A stretch of 64,000 nt of DNA from Lyophyllum atratum. Its lineage: Eukaryota > Basidiomycota > Agaricomycetes > Agaricales > Lyophyllaceae. Location of the stretch: positions 1,612,001 through 1,676,000 of the forward strand of contig JACGCN010000001.1 in the NCBI GenBank assembly GCA_014905825.1. The letters are read 5' to 3'. Under the pieces are notes generated by a model. That model was given only the letters and a program-made list of their open reading frames with translations. It was not told the DNA's origin and did not search any database. The position numbers and the translations under genes are program-made. Shown one piece after another: positions 41,217-52,764 of this stretch (position 1 is the first letter of the stretch; every line of letters starts with the position of its first letter).

Positions 41217-43770
41217 ATGACCATCGAGCGACCCCCTCAACGCCTGCTGTCTACTGCTGAAAACCTGAAACTAGTCGTAACGGGACGCACAGGTATGTAA
41301 CACTTTCTTTCAATTAATCTCAGTCAGATCTAGATTTAGTCTTTGGACTAGGTACCGGTACAGAACCCACACCCGCAAAATATCGCCTGCAGACGCTGGA
41401 AATGTACCTGGATGGGGGAGCACTCGTTCACCTCCAGGTCGATATCTACAGCGACTCTAGCAGCGTGCGTAACAGCCAGTACGTTCTATTTTCCTTCTTT
41501 TCCTTTTGCATATGACCATATATACTTACTTCCATATGCAAGTTCACCGAGGCGCGGATGGATTAACAGTCGATATGCATGGTGGGATCGGGACGACACT
41601 CAGTGTCACCGATTTTAGTATGTCATTTCTTTCAATTGACGGCGACCGATTCCAAGGGTGCCATCCGCCAGTGGCTCCTATCCCCACCTCTTTCTTCGTC
41701 ACCTTAACACGCTTCCCCACGATCACCCTCGTAATAAAGCGCCGTACCCCTTTTCATCCAATCACCCGTACCAAGCCGCCTACCAAGCTTGGCATTCTGC
41801 GATAGAAGCGAGTTCCTCTCAACATAATTCCAGATCTTGGATCATGAGGAGTCGCCGCGGAGTGTAGAAACGTAACACGTGGGATTGTATTTTGAATACA
41901 ATCATGATATATCCGATGCCTTAAAATCGCGGATTTTAGGAATAGAATCCTCGACCTTGTGATCACAATGTGTTCGACATATCATCTCAAGATTTATAGG
42001 GATCAAATTAGAAAATTGATCACGATTTTGCCAAGGGCTTTTAGCTGATGATATCATAAATATATTTGATAAAGACGTCGATTCTACCTTGGACATGTGT
42101 CTGATGATATCGCAAATATATTCCATATTTTCCCCACAGATTAATGGGTGAAATATCATCAAAATATATTCCAACTAAAATCGGAGACTATATAAGCCCA
42201 TGCCCGCAGTGCTACAACATGTTCTGCCACGATCACGGCCAACGCACGGAACACCGAAGCCCGACACCTCTCAGATCATAAGAAGAAGTAGCAGGCAGAG
42301 AAGCGTATTGCAGCGGCCAAGACCTCGACACCATACTCTCGACCCGTCTGCTCCCGTCCTGCCGCTCAGGCTAGCTTTTCGCCTCACCACTCGCTGTCAG
42401 TATCGATGCCGCGACGCTCCCAAGAACCAAAGGCGGCTGCCTCATGGATTGGGGACTGTATCATACCAACTACGAAGGGCACATATACTTCTTGCTCAGG
42501 GGTTTGGGCTGATAGAATGGGATGGCTGGTAGATTTGTTTTTATACTTAGTTTACTTTGCAATTAACATTGTTCTATGTGTCTACAGTACTCCCTTCAAT
42601 GATAAAGGCCAAGCAATCACGGGATATCCTGGTCGACCCGTAGACCCTGATTGGGACAAAGTCATTGCTGGGGCGACCTTGTCAATGGGAGAGTCTCGCG
42701 AGCAGGCGATCTCTATCGACACCATCGACGAAGCTGACCTCCATCATCATCGGGGTAACTTTGCGGCCTTCGTGAGTGGAGTCTCATATGGGGGAGGGCA
42801 GTCGGTGTGTATTGTTATTGTGTGCCCTTCATGATCTCCCTCAACTGAATGTCTGTCTTTAGAAACCGGGTAATCTGCTGCACTCAGGGCCATGCGGTCG
42901 CCTCATTAGCTGATTACTATCTGACAAGGACATTTGCCGCCTCGCCGGCTTTCAATCCAGTAGGTGTATTCTAGCCTTGTTTTCCCACATGCTTAAACAT
43001 TTAATTAGGCACCTTTGCTTCATTTGCGCCGAAGCTCTACCGCTACTACGCGCAAACTGTATCAGCCCTGTTCAAACACCATGCGAACCTCGAGCATAAC
43101 TTCAGCAGCAGTATTTTCCCTGCATGCACGTTCAATTACGGGCCTCAAACTTACACCTTCCGCATTGACGCCAGAAATCTGTCGTGTGCATTATGTGTTA
43201 GAACAGGCAAGCGCAGGGATGTCAGGTTAGACAGCTACAAGCTGAAGTCCGAAGTTAGAAACTGGTTTATTGAGGAACTGACTGATCTCACCTGAAGTCC
43301 GAAGTTAGAGAAACTGGGGACTTCAGGTCAATCTAATCTACTATATATACTGTGCACAAGAAGGCTGTGTGCACTGGTTAGATGGTAGCTAAGGAAACTG
43401 ATCTGGTCAACAGGCAGTGTCGTAAGTCACCATTAAGATGGTGATGCAACCAACACAGCCTGCAACACAATGCTGTACAGTAGCAACCATCAAGATGGTT
43501 GATGGGAGATAGGTTGGGAACGAGATTAGATAGCCCAGAAGGCGTTTCTAACATTATGTGCACTTACTGCCCTCAGACAATACGACCCGAAGCTTGGCGG
43601 ACACCTCATCCTTTATTCACTCAAGAGTTCCCTCCCAGCTCTACCACCCTTATCCCATCCGGTGCTGTGGAGCATGGAAATACCGCTTCCTGCACTTGCA
43701 CACCACCTCCAGTGTCACCACCTCTTGTGCAACGTCCTGAACGTCGTGATTTGAACCCCCGTGGTGAATA
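41217..43770 (+). pseudogene. TET/JBP-like 2-oxoglutarate oxygenase gene, copy I
   Basis: A multi-exon gene with ATG at 41217 (TIERPPQRLLSTAENLK, then a GT-AG intron). Recognisable blocks follow: DEADLHHHRGNFAAFVSGVS (42.74 kb), YGGGQ then KPGNLLHSGP after an intron, FASFAPKLYRYYAQTVSALF (43.03 kb) and SSIFPACTFNYGPQTYTF (43.13 kb). After the solo LTR come CALTALRQYDPKLGGHLIL and, one frame off, TLIPSGAVEHGNTA. These match my memory of the fungal TET/JBP family linked to KDZ transposons, which oxidise 5-methylcytosine. Where the family has the metal-binding HxD, this copy reads RID, so it lacks the His. The solo LTR at 43196 and the frameshift also disable it. Confidence 0.65.
43196..43553 (-). 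repeat. Copia-type solo LTR 4 (358 bp), inserted in the oxygenase exon
   Basis: Reverse-oriented copy of the 359-bp LTR, flanked by TTATG on both sides (43191-43195 and 43554-43558). One hairpin loop differs (CACCAT-TAAG-ATGGTG instead of CACCATC-TT-GATGGTG), while the stem is kept. Confidence 0.92.
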
Positions 43771-43771
43771 A

Positions 43772-44455
43772 TACATTGTTGACATGCTTGAGCGCTATGG
43801 CATGAGCGATTGCAACCCTGTCTCCACGCCTATGGCACCAGGTACAAAGCTTTCCAAAGCGATGCATGCTCAAACACCTGCAGAAATTGAAGAAGTGCGC
43901 AATGTGCCTTACTCAGAAATTGAAGAAGTGCGCAATGTGCCTTACTTGAATGCAGTTGGCTCTCTGCAACACCTTGGTACAATGAACGCGCCCAGACATT
44001 TGCTATGCTGTGTCATGCTTAGGTCGCTTCAATTCATCTCCTGGACCTAGGCACTGGGCTGCAGTCAAGCATTTGTTGCGCTATTGCAGAGGCACACTTG
44101 ATTACAAGCTGCATTACAATGGTAGCATGGGCACAGAGCTGTTTACCACATTCTGTGACGTGTCTCATGGTGATTGCCCGGATTCTGGACGCTCTACTGC
44201 GGGATATCTGACGACACTTGGTGGTGGAGCAATTGGCTGGAGCAGCAAATTGCAAACCTTTGTTGCGCTTTCAACAACTGAAGCAGTGTACATTGCTGCA
44301 GTTGAAGCTGGGAAGGAGATCCTATTGCGCAACATTTTGCATGAGATGGGCTACACAGTCAAGGAAGCCTCTCCCCTCATGATTGACAACCAATCCACTC
44401 TCAGTGTCACCAAGGATCCCGAGCATCATGGGCGCATGAAACAGCTTGATCTCTG
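43772..44455 (+). pseudogene. Ty1/copia pol fragment: RT end and RNase H, copy I
   Basis: DMLERYGMSDCNPVSTPMAP is the conserved end of copia RT. It is followed by HWAAVKHLLRYCRGTLDY, CDVSHGDCPDSGRSTAGY, LSTTEAVYIAAVEAGKE and HHGRMKQLDL of RNase H. A 33-bp direct repeat (43882-43947, EIEEVRNVPYS twice) and a frame change near 44000 disrupt it. It joins the oxygenase gene on its left and a tnp2 fragment on its right with no LTR between, so it is a rearranged piece. Confidence 0.8.
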
Positions 44456-44465
44456 TTATTCTTGA

Positions 44466-44765
44466 AGGTCCCGTGTCAGCATTTCTACGCCATCCCATTG
44501 GGGCCCCAGCTTCAGGCTCTTTGGCGGACAGTCGAGGGTGTATATGACATGGGTCATCGTGCACGCTGCACTGCGAAGATATTGGAGGACTTGGCGCGAA
44601 ATAACGGATTGATTGAAATGTTCACTGATATATTTCATGGGCGAGCCTACCTTGAGGCTGTTGCATGGAACATCAGAACGGAGGATATGGTTCTCCTATT
44701 CTCGATGGATGGTGCACAACCGTACCAAGACAAGCAGTCGGATTGCTGGATTTATATCTGGGTTA
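44466..44765 (+). pseudogene. tnp2-type transposase fragment, copy I (truncated)
   Basis: Encodes IPLGPQLQALWRTVEGVYDM and VLLFSMDGAQPYQDKQSDCW, as in the longer copy at 52765-54900, and breaks off at 44765 where the duplicated unit ends. Confidence 0.75.
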
Positions 44766-45571
44766 GCCGTATAAGGTTATCTTTACACGAAAGACGGAAG
44801 CTTTTACGCCGCTTAACAGCATCATGAAGAGCACAATCGAAAAGAATTCCTGAAGTAGAGAGAATGACACCGATACCCAACACCGTTCTGGCGGTCTGAT
44901 TAGGCGGGAAGGCGCTGCCGGGTGTGTGAGGGCCATCAGCGCAACACTCATCCTATGACATGGGGGTGGGTAAGGGTGAAATATTGGAGACGGTTTTCAG
45001 CAGAAGAACGAATATGAACGCTGAGATCAGTGCCAACTGATATATAGCACAAGGTGAGCTGTAGCTAGCAAGACTTGAGGATCAAAGGATGCACCGACAA
45101 CACGACCTGCCGCCACCTGAACATTATCTTTCTGAACACCTTTCTCTATTGCTTGTTCGTGTCTGCACCCTCGACGCTGGTAAACCAAGTCAACTTGGAG
45201 AGACCGTACATTGCCAAGTCGACTAGTCCTCGTGACATCGTGGTGTGGTGTATGAAGGGTAAGAATACAACTGAATGGAGGACCAGAGGAGGCAGATGAG
45301 GAAGAACAGCGCGAGCAGAAGTGGCGCTGCAGAGCTGGAAGTTGAAGCGCCAACCCCATATCCGATCCGAACCACCGACACTGCCACGAACATCCTTCCC
45401 AGCTCATTTATATGGCGTCTTTCACTGCTGCGTCTGCCAGTCCGTCGATAGAGGACCTAGATTTGGTGGTATCGAACATAAACTTAGGCCCATTTTACAC
45501 ATAACCGATGAAATCTGAAGATACACAGGAACTAGAAGATCTTTCATTAACGCTATGCTCGCCAAGTATTC
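44766..45571. other. Unassigned stretch in the composite block
   Basis: About 800 bases. A minus-strand frame at 44763-44951 has a hydrophobic run (SLLQEFFSIVLFMMLLSG) that could be an exon of a membrane protein, but no flanking exons could be proved. Nothing else recognised. Confidence 0.35.
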
Positions 45572-47330
45572 ATGAGTACTCCAATGTCAAGATCATCCTC
45601 GTCGCCTATTGCTTCAGATGCCGACGACAATGATTTGCTCTCCTCGTCCTTTACCACCTCCACCAACACCTCCTTCCACCGCCGCCACAAAACCCCTCCT
45701 AAACACAAATCCGCATCCAAACACCAGGCCAAATTCTCTGCCCTCACCAACTTCCTCCCCCCCTCGCTTCCCGATAAGGCCCTCCTAAAACACGCCATCC
45801 TCGTAACCACACTCTCCGCCCTTCCTCGCCTCTTCTACCTCCACTCTCTCCTTCTCCCCTCAACACAGTTCCAGCAAATACAATCTCGAACCCCGCGCCA
45901 CTCCCGCCTCTCCTCTTCATTGTCCCTCACCTTCGTCTTTTGGCCCGACTCTGGCCATCGACATACTCCCCCGCAGCTTCGGTCTCCTCTACCCCTGCCC
46001 GGACCTTCCACGGCATCGGCGGCTCCAGCGTGTGGTGGCCCAACAACCTCTACAAGTTCCCTGATGCAAGACGGCAGAAACTCTACGTATCTTGCGGACA
46101 TTATTGCGCACTTCCAGCAGGAGCCTGATAGCACGTTTGGGCCATTGCGGTGTGGACAGGAGGGGATGCAGGTTCAGCCTACCCAGTGAGTGCCTCAGAT
46201 CATTGGGTCTTTGGTTGGGAATGCTGAATTTGGGGTCTAGGCGTGCGGAAGTTTTTAACGGGCTGCACAATGCACTTTCTGCCAAGGGCCTGACATCGTC
46301 TGTTGGTATATTGGCCGACGAGTCCTCGAGTCTCGGGAACGCTGGGAATGAGTATGCATCTTGGCTACCCTAGGTCATTAGTAAGGTATGCTTTTGCGTC
46401 ATCCTGCTTGCGCATAAAATCGCACCTCATTTTGGACCTGGAAATGCTGAATCACTGCGCTTGTTCACCACACGTGCGACTTCCCCAACGACGCGAGCTA
46501 TACCTCGTTCATCAGCAACACGAATCGGCTGTATCCCGGGAAAGCTACTTGGATGTCGGTGGTCATCTTGATCAGCAAATATTGATTGTTACGTACGTGT
46601 TATGAGAAGTTTGCTGCTCTCTTGGAAACTTAATTAGATGGGAGTGGAAAAGATTGGTCAGGAGGTTACGATCCAACGTAAGGGCGCACTACAGTCTTCC
46701 TGACTCAGCTCATAGAAAGGGTGATTTGTCAGGGTCAAGAATGCTTTAATGTTTGCGGGCATATGGTCTTCCAGAGCTTGGTTCTTGCTAACGAACCACA
46801 TTATGATGTGAGTTCGTCATTATGATTGAGCGCATCTCCAAACTGATCTCGCTGGTTTCTGTCTTGCAGTTTTGGACTCTTGTTTCGAATGGTCAGTCAG
46901 CTTTCTCTATCTTTCTCAAATGTCCATTGAACAACCCCTCGCTGCCCAGAATTGATGCTGTCGTGATAGGACGGTCTCAATTATTACGACCCCAACTATG
47001 CCACGAACAAAAACTTTGCTCTCTGTGAGATGTTTTACTAATTTTGATATCAAAACATCACTAACCTCAAGGGCAGACATCAAGAAGCAATTCTGGACCT
47101 ACAAATATTCTGGAAACTTCGTGAAACGTGAGCTCCTTGGATATGCATCATTGACTGACCAGCCCAGTAGGCAGCCAGCGACGTCCCATCATTGGATCGG
47201 ATGCGAAGAAGTTCACCATGGCCGTTTAGGATGCCTACACGTACTACGGGCAAGACAGCACACCCTAGAGACTTTAGGCTCGTCGTCGGTCTTCCATATT
47301 GTAGTAGTCTAGGCACTGTACGTGTACACC
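45572..47330 (+). pseudogene. GH30-type glycosidase (endo-beta-1,6-galactanase-like) pseudogene
   Basis: Motifs of fungal GH30-like secreted enzymes occur in order: FHGIGGSSVWWPNNLYKFPD (46.0 kb), TYLADIIAHFQQE then FGPLRCGQEGMQVQPTQ (46.1 kb), RAEVFNGLHNALSAKGLTSS and VGILADESSSLGNAGNEYAS (46.25-46.37 kb), NTNRLYPGKATWMS (46.52 kb), FWTLVSNG (46.87 kb), YYDPNYATNKNFAL (47.0 kb), KKQFWTYKYSGNFVK and RRPIIGSDAKKFTMA (47.2 kb). Compared with the family as I recall it, about 95 residues after the first motif and the segment with the acid/base NE are missing, and the position after WMS that should be the nucleophile Glu is Val. The first 120 codons (45572 on) are not recognised and may belong to another gene. 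Confidence 0.6.
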
Positions 47331-47581
47331 TTATGAGCAATGTTAATGATAGTCTCGACCACGCCGACGCGGTAATATAGTTCCGAAGCGAAAAATAAGA
47401 AACACGTGAACTTTATAGTGATACCAACCACGAGTAGATAGCGGTGGTACCCTACTCAGCTGAACACAAAGGGCAAGAAGCGCACAAAAGTCATATAATG
47501 CACAGATCATCGCGGATTATGCAACGCCGCTCGTGCTGGACCACGCGGGAATAGTATGTATAAGAAGTTATATTACAGATA
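47331..47581. other. Spacer
   Basis: 250 bases with no gene or repeat recognised. Confidence 0.4.
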
Positions 47582-49060
47582 TTAAATCATATCAGTCTCT
47601 AGATCTGCATCTTGAACATCTGTGGTGATGCCCAGACAAAATGATAGCATGAGCTGTGATGGATGGTTAAAGAATGATCGGTAAGAATAGAGAGTTCGAA
47701 AGGAACTCACACGGTCAACTGGAAGAACATGAATCAAGCCCGCATACTCTATATCATCCATTGGAGTGAGTGCAACGTGTGAAATAACCTGTGAGAGCTT
47801 GATGACACGAGAAGCGACTGTGGGTACGGCTCTGCAAAGAAATTCTCCAGCAAAACCAAACTCGCGATAAGGATTGGATGTGGAATCCACGGGCAACAGC
47901 TCTCGCACAATGAGATAGAACTCCGTAAAAGGCTCGTTAGCAGACTCGTGAGTATGTTGGAAGATTTGGAGAATGGTAGCAGCAGACAGATCGTCGATAG
48001 AATCGGCCGTTGGATGTTGAAAGAGGATATTGCTGTTCTTGAAAGTCAAGGAACTAGATGTTCCGTATGTTACATCCCGAATTGAGATCTGCTTGACGGT
48101 AAAAGCTTGTCTGGAAACTCGTGATTAGGTCCGTTAAGGATAGGTGTATGCAGATGCTGAAACGCGTCTTTGGCAAGTTCGATAGGGATCGCGTTAGAGT
48201 CGATGGCATAGTCAGCCGCTGTTGGGTCCACCAGGCTCGCGAGGCGGAAGCCGCGCCATTCTTCCCGCTCTGTAGCTTCAAACCCTTGAACCATTTCCCT
48301 GACCGTTTCGCGCACATCTGGGTCCTCTGACAGCAACGCACGAAGGTTGGAGGCACGAGCAGCCACATGCATGAAGGTGGACTCCAGGTCTCCTGAATTC
48401 AGTAGGGTGAGTCTGCGTTTTGGATGCGATAACAGAGTTCACGAACCGTTTTTTGATTCATATTCATTTGGTGGAAAAAGTTGATGTAGCGCTCGTAGAA
48501 CGGAGAACTGTAGGCATGTACTGGACCACGGTAACAAGATCAATCTTGAAAAGTCGACGTAGGTGGTTTTGGAATAGACCGAGATCAAGATGCATTGAAT
48601 CGATGATAGCATACAGAACTGGATTCCAGTAGGGGAGATCCAGCAATGCTGACCATCGTAATCCGTGAGCTTCGAAAAGTTGTTCCTGTTCCGCTTCGCT
48701 CCCCCCATCCCTCCAGAGCTTGGCAAAACGACAGACATTTTCCGCATCCTTTGCTGGCCATTCAGACTGATCAAGGATACCGATGTCATCCTGATCGATT
48801 CTGTCACAAAAAGTTCAGAAGTAATGTGCCGTCGTAACACCCAGAAGGCCCAATACTTGACGTGCGGCAAGCATATCACAGACCAGAGGAACAAGCATTC
48901 CTTTCCTTTATACAGCTCCGTCATGTTGGTTGTAAGTCCGGGTGAAAAAGACCCCTGGTACCCAGAACTCGCGCAGATCTCGCACGACTTCACCCAATGC
49001 ATGGTTCAACTCATCCCACCACTTCTTCAAGTTCGAATTCTTATAAACCAAAGGTGCTTT
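47582..49060 (-). pseudogene. tnp2-type transposase (CACTA-like), minus strand, broken
   Basis: From 49060 down: KKWWDELNHALGEVVRDL, FCTFCDRIDQDDIGILDQS, QLFEAHGLRWSALLDL, then YWNPVLYAIIDSMHLDLGLF, which carries the conserved D-MH-LDLGL of this family. Then RASNLRALLSEDPDVRET (48.3 kb) and the 155-codon C-terminal frame ending at 47582. Several frame changes and stops lie between them. It has GT-AG-like breaks as well, so some shifts may be introns. The frame also stays open across LTR 2 into 49420-49470, hinting that the LTR landed in or near this gene. Confidence 0.6.
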
Positions 49061-49419
49061 TGTTAGAAACGCCTTCTGGGCTATCTAATCTCGTTCCCAA
49101 CCTATCTCCCATCAACCATCTTGATGGTTGTTACTGTACAGCATTCCTGTGTTGCAGGCTGTGTTGGTTGCATCACCATCTTGATGGTGACTTACTACAC
49201 TGCCTGTTGACCAGATCAGTTTCCTTAGCTACCATCTAACCAGTGCACACAGCCTTCTGCACAGTATATATAGTAGATTAGATTGACCTGAAGTCCCCAG
49301 TTTCTAACTTCGGACTTCAGGTGAGTAGATCAGTCAGTTCCTCAATAAACCAGTTTCTAACTTCGGACTTCAGCTTGTAGCTGTCTAACCTGACATCCCT
49401 GCGCTTGCCTGTTCTAACA
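49061..49419 (+). repeat. Copia-type solo LTR 2 (359 bp)
   Basis: Looks identical to LTR 1. Flanked by GCTTT on both sides (49056-49060 and 49420-49424), a true target duplication, so this copy sits where it originally inserted. Confidence 0.92.
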
Positions 49420-49512
49420 GCTTTTCTAACCACAGGCTCTTCCAACCACCAGCCGCTGTCAAAGAGCACAAACCGCTATCACTCTACTGCCGCCACCACC
49501 ATTGCACGTAAA

Positions 49513-52070
49513 ATGACCATCGAGCGACCCCCTCAACGCCTGCTGTCTACTGCTGAAAACCTGAAACTAGTCGTAACGGGACGCACAGGTATGTAACACT
49601 TTCTTTCAATTAATCTCAGTCAGATCTAGATTTAGTCTTTGGACTAGGTACCGGTACAGAACCCACACCCGCAAAATATCGCCTGCAGACGCTGGAAATG
49701 TACCTGGATGGGGGAGCACTCGTTCACCTCCAGGTCGATATCTACAGCGACTCTAGCAGCGTGCGTAACAGCCAGTACGTTCTATTTTCCTTCTTTTCCT
49801 TTTGCATATGACCATATATACTTACTTCCATATGCAAGTTCACCGAGGCGCGGATGGATTAACAGTCGATATGCATGGTGGGATCGGAACGACACTCAGT
49901 GTCACCGATTTTAGTATGTCATTTCTTTCAATTGACGGCGACCGATTCCAAGGGTGCCATCCGCCAGTGGCTCCTATCCCCACCTCTTTCTTCGTCACCT
50001 TAACACGCTTCCCCACGATCACCCTCGTAATAAAGCGCCGTACCCCTTTTCATCCAATCACCCGTACCAAGCCGCCTACCAAGCTTGGCATTCTGCGATA
50101 GAAGCGAGTTCCTCTCAACATAATTCCAGATCTTGGATCATGAGGAGTCGCCGCGGAGTGTAGAAACGTAACACGTGGGATTGTATTTTGAATACAATCA
50201 TGATATATCCGATGCCTTAAAATCGCGGATTTTAGGAATAGAATCCTCGACCTTGTGATCACAATGTGTTCGACATATCATCTCAAGATTTATAGGGATC
50301 AAATTAGAAAATTGATCACGATTTTGCCAAGGGCTTTTAGCTGATGATATCATAAATATATTTGATAAAGACGTCGATTCTACCTTGGACATGTGTCTGA
50401 TGATATCGCAAATATATTCCATATTTTCCCCACAGATTAATGGGTGAAATATCATCAAAATATATTCCAACTAAAATCGGAGACTATATAAGCCCATGCC
50501 CGCAGTGCTACAACATGTTCTGCCACGATCACGGCCAACGCACGGAACACCGAAGCCCGACACCTCTCAGATCATAAGAAGAAGTAGCAGGCAGAGAAGC
50601 GTATTGCAGCGGCCAAGACCTCGACACCATACTCTCGACCCGTCTGCTCCCGTCCTGCCGCTCAGGCTAGCTTTTCGCCTCACCACTCGCTGTCGGTATC
50701 GATGCCGCGACGCTCCCAAGAACCAAAGGCGGCTGCCTCATGGATTGGGGACTGTATCATACCAACTACGAAGGGCACATATACTTCTTGCTCAGGGGTT
50801 TGGGCTGATAGAATGGGATGGCTGGTAGATTTGTTTTTATACTTAGTTTACTTTGCAATTAACATTGTTCTATGTGTCTACAGTACTCCCTTCAATGATA
50901 ACCAAGGCCAAGCAATCACGGGATATCCTGGTCGACCCGTAGACCCTGATTGGGACAAAGTCATTGCTGGGGCGACCTTGTCAATGGGAGAGTCTCGCGA
51001 GCAGGCGATCTCTATCGACACCATCGACGAAGCTGACCTCCATCATCATCGGGGTAACTTTGCGGCCTTCGTGAGTGGAGTCTCATATGGGGGAGGGCAG
51101 TCGGTGTGTATTGTTATTGTGTGCCCTTCATGATCTCCCTCAACTGAATGTCTGTCTTTAGAAACCGGGTAATCTGCTGCACTCAGGGCCATGCGGTCGC
51201 CTCATTAGCTGATTACTATCTGACAAGGACATTTGCCGCCTCGCCGGCTTTCAATCCAGTAGGTGTATTCTAGCCTTGTTTTCCCACATGCTTAAACATT
51301 TAATTAGGCACCTTTGCTTCATTTGCGCCGAAGCTCTACCGCTACTACGCGCAAACTGTATCAGCCCTGTTCAAACACCATGCGAACCTCGAGCATAACT
51401 TCAGCAGCAGTATTTTCCCTGCATGCACGTTCAATTACGGGCCTCAAACTTACACCTTCCGCATTGACGCCAGAAATCTGTCGTGTGCATTATGTGTTAG
51501 AACAGGCAAGCGCAGGGATGTCAGGTTAGACAGCTACAAGCTGAAGTCCGAAGTTAGAAACTGGTTTATTGAGGAACTGACTGATCTCACCTGAAGTCCG
51601 AAGTTAGAGAAACTGGGGACTTCAGGTCAATCTAATCTACTATATATACTGTGCACAAGAAGGCTGTGTGCACTGGTTAGATGGTAGCTAAGGAAACTGA
51701 TCTGGTCAACAGGCAGTGTCGTAAGTCACCATTAAGATGGTGATGCAACCAACACAGCCTGCAACACAATGCTGTACAGTAGCAACCATCAAGATGGTTG
51801 ATGGGAGATAGGTTGGGAACGAGATTAGATAGCCCAGAAGGCGTTTCTAACATTATGTGCACTTACTGCCCTCAGACAATACGACCCGAAGCTTGGCGGA
51901 CACCTCATCCTTTATTCACTCAAGAGTTCCCTCCCAGCTCTACCACCCTTATCCCATCCGGTGCTGTGGAGCATGGAAATACCGCTTCCTGCACTTGCAC
52001 ACCACCTCCAGTGTCACCACCTCTTGTGCAACGTCCTGAACGTCGTGATTTGAACCCCCGTGGTGAATAA
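49513..52070 (+). pseudogene. TET/JBP-like 2-oxoglutarate oxygenase gene, copy II
   Basis: Same structure as copy I, offset by 8296 bases (8299 after the indel). The differences I found over the whole 4-kb unit are two substitutions (41587/49883 and 42398/50694 regions) and three extra bases at about 50900, which add one codon. The solo LTR 5 splits the same exon with the same TTATG duplication. The RID in place of HxD is present in both copies. Confidence 0.65.
51495..51852 (-). repeat. Copia-type solo LTR 5 (358 bp)
   Basis: Copy of LTR 4 in the duplicated unit, flanked by TTATG at 51490-51494 and 51853-51857. Confidence 0.92.
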
Positions 52071-52754
52071 TACATTGTTGACATGCTTGAGCGCTATGGC
52101 ATGAGCGATTGCAACCCTGTCTCCACGCCTATGGCACCAGGTACAAAGCTTTCCAAAGCGATGCATGCTCAAACACCTGCAGAAATTGAAGAAGTGCGCA
52201 ATGTGCCTTACTCAGAAATTGAAGAAGTGCGCAATGTGCCTTACTTGAATGCAGTTGGCTCTCTGCAACACCTTGGTACAATGAACGCGCCCAGACATTT
52301 GCTATGCTGTGTCATGCTTAGGTCGCTTCAATTCATCTCCTGGACCTAGGCACTGGGCTGCAGTCAAGCATTTGTTGCGCTATTGCAGAGGCACACTTGA
52401 TTACAAGCTGCATTACAATGGTAGCATGGGCACAGAGCTGTTTACCACATTCTGTGACGTGTCTCATGGTGATTGCCCGGATTCTGGACGCTCTACTGCG
52501 GGATATCTGACGACACTTGGTGGTGGAGCAATTGGCTGGAGCAGCAAATTGCAAACCTTTGTTGCGCTTTCAACAACTGAAGCAGTGTACATTGCTGCAG
52601 TTGAAGCTGGGAAGGAGATCCTATTGCGCAACATTTTGCATGAGATGGGCTACACAGTCAAGGAAGCCTCTCCCCTCATGATTGACAACCAATCCACTCT
52701 CAGTGTCACCAAGGATCCCGAGCATCATGGGCGCATGAAACAGCTTGATCTCTG
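52071..52754 (+). pseudogene. Ty1/copia pol fragment, copy II
   Basis: Identical by eye to 43772-44455, including the 33-bp direct repeat and the frame change between the RT end and RNase H. Confidence 0.8.
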
Positions 52755-52764
52755 TTATTCTTGA

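Noticed and set aside
45027..45407. Minus-strand 126-codon frame in the composite block
   Set aside because: No motif, a TTG-type start and low-complexity Cys/Ser content. Not enough to call a gene.
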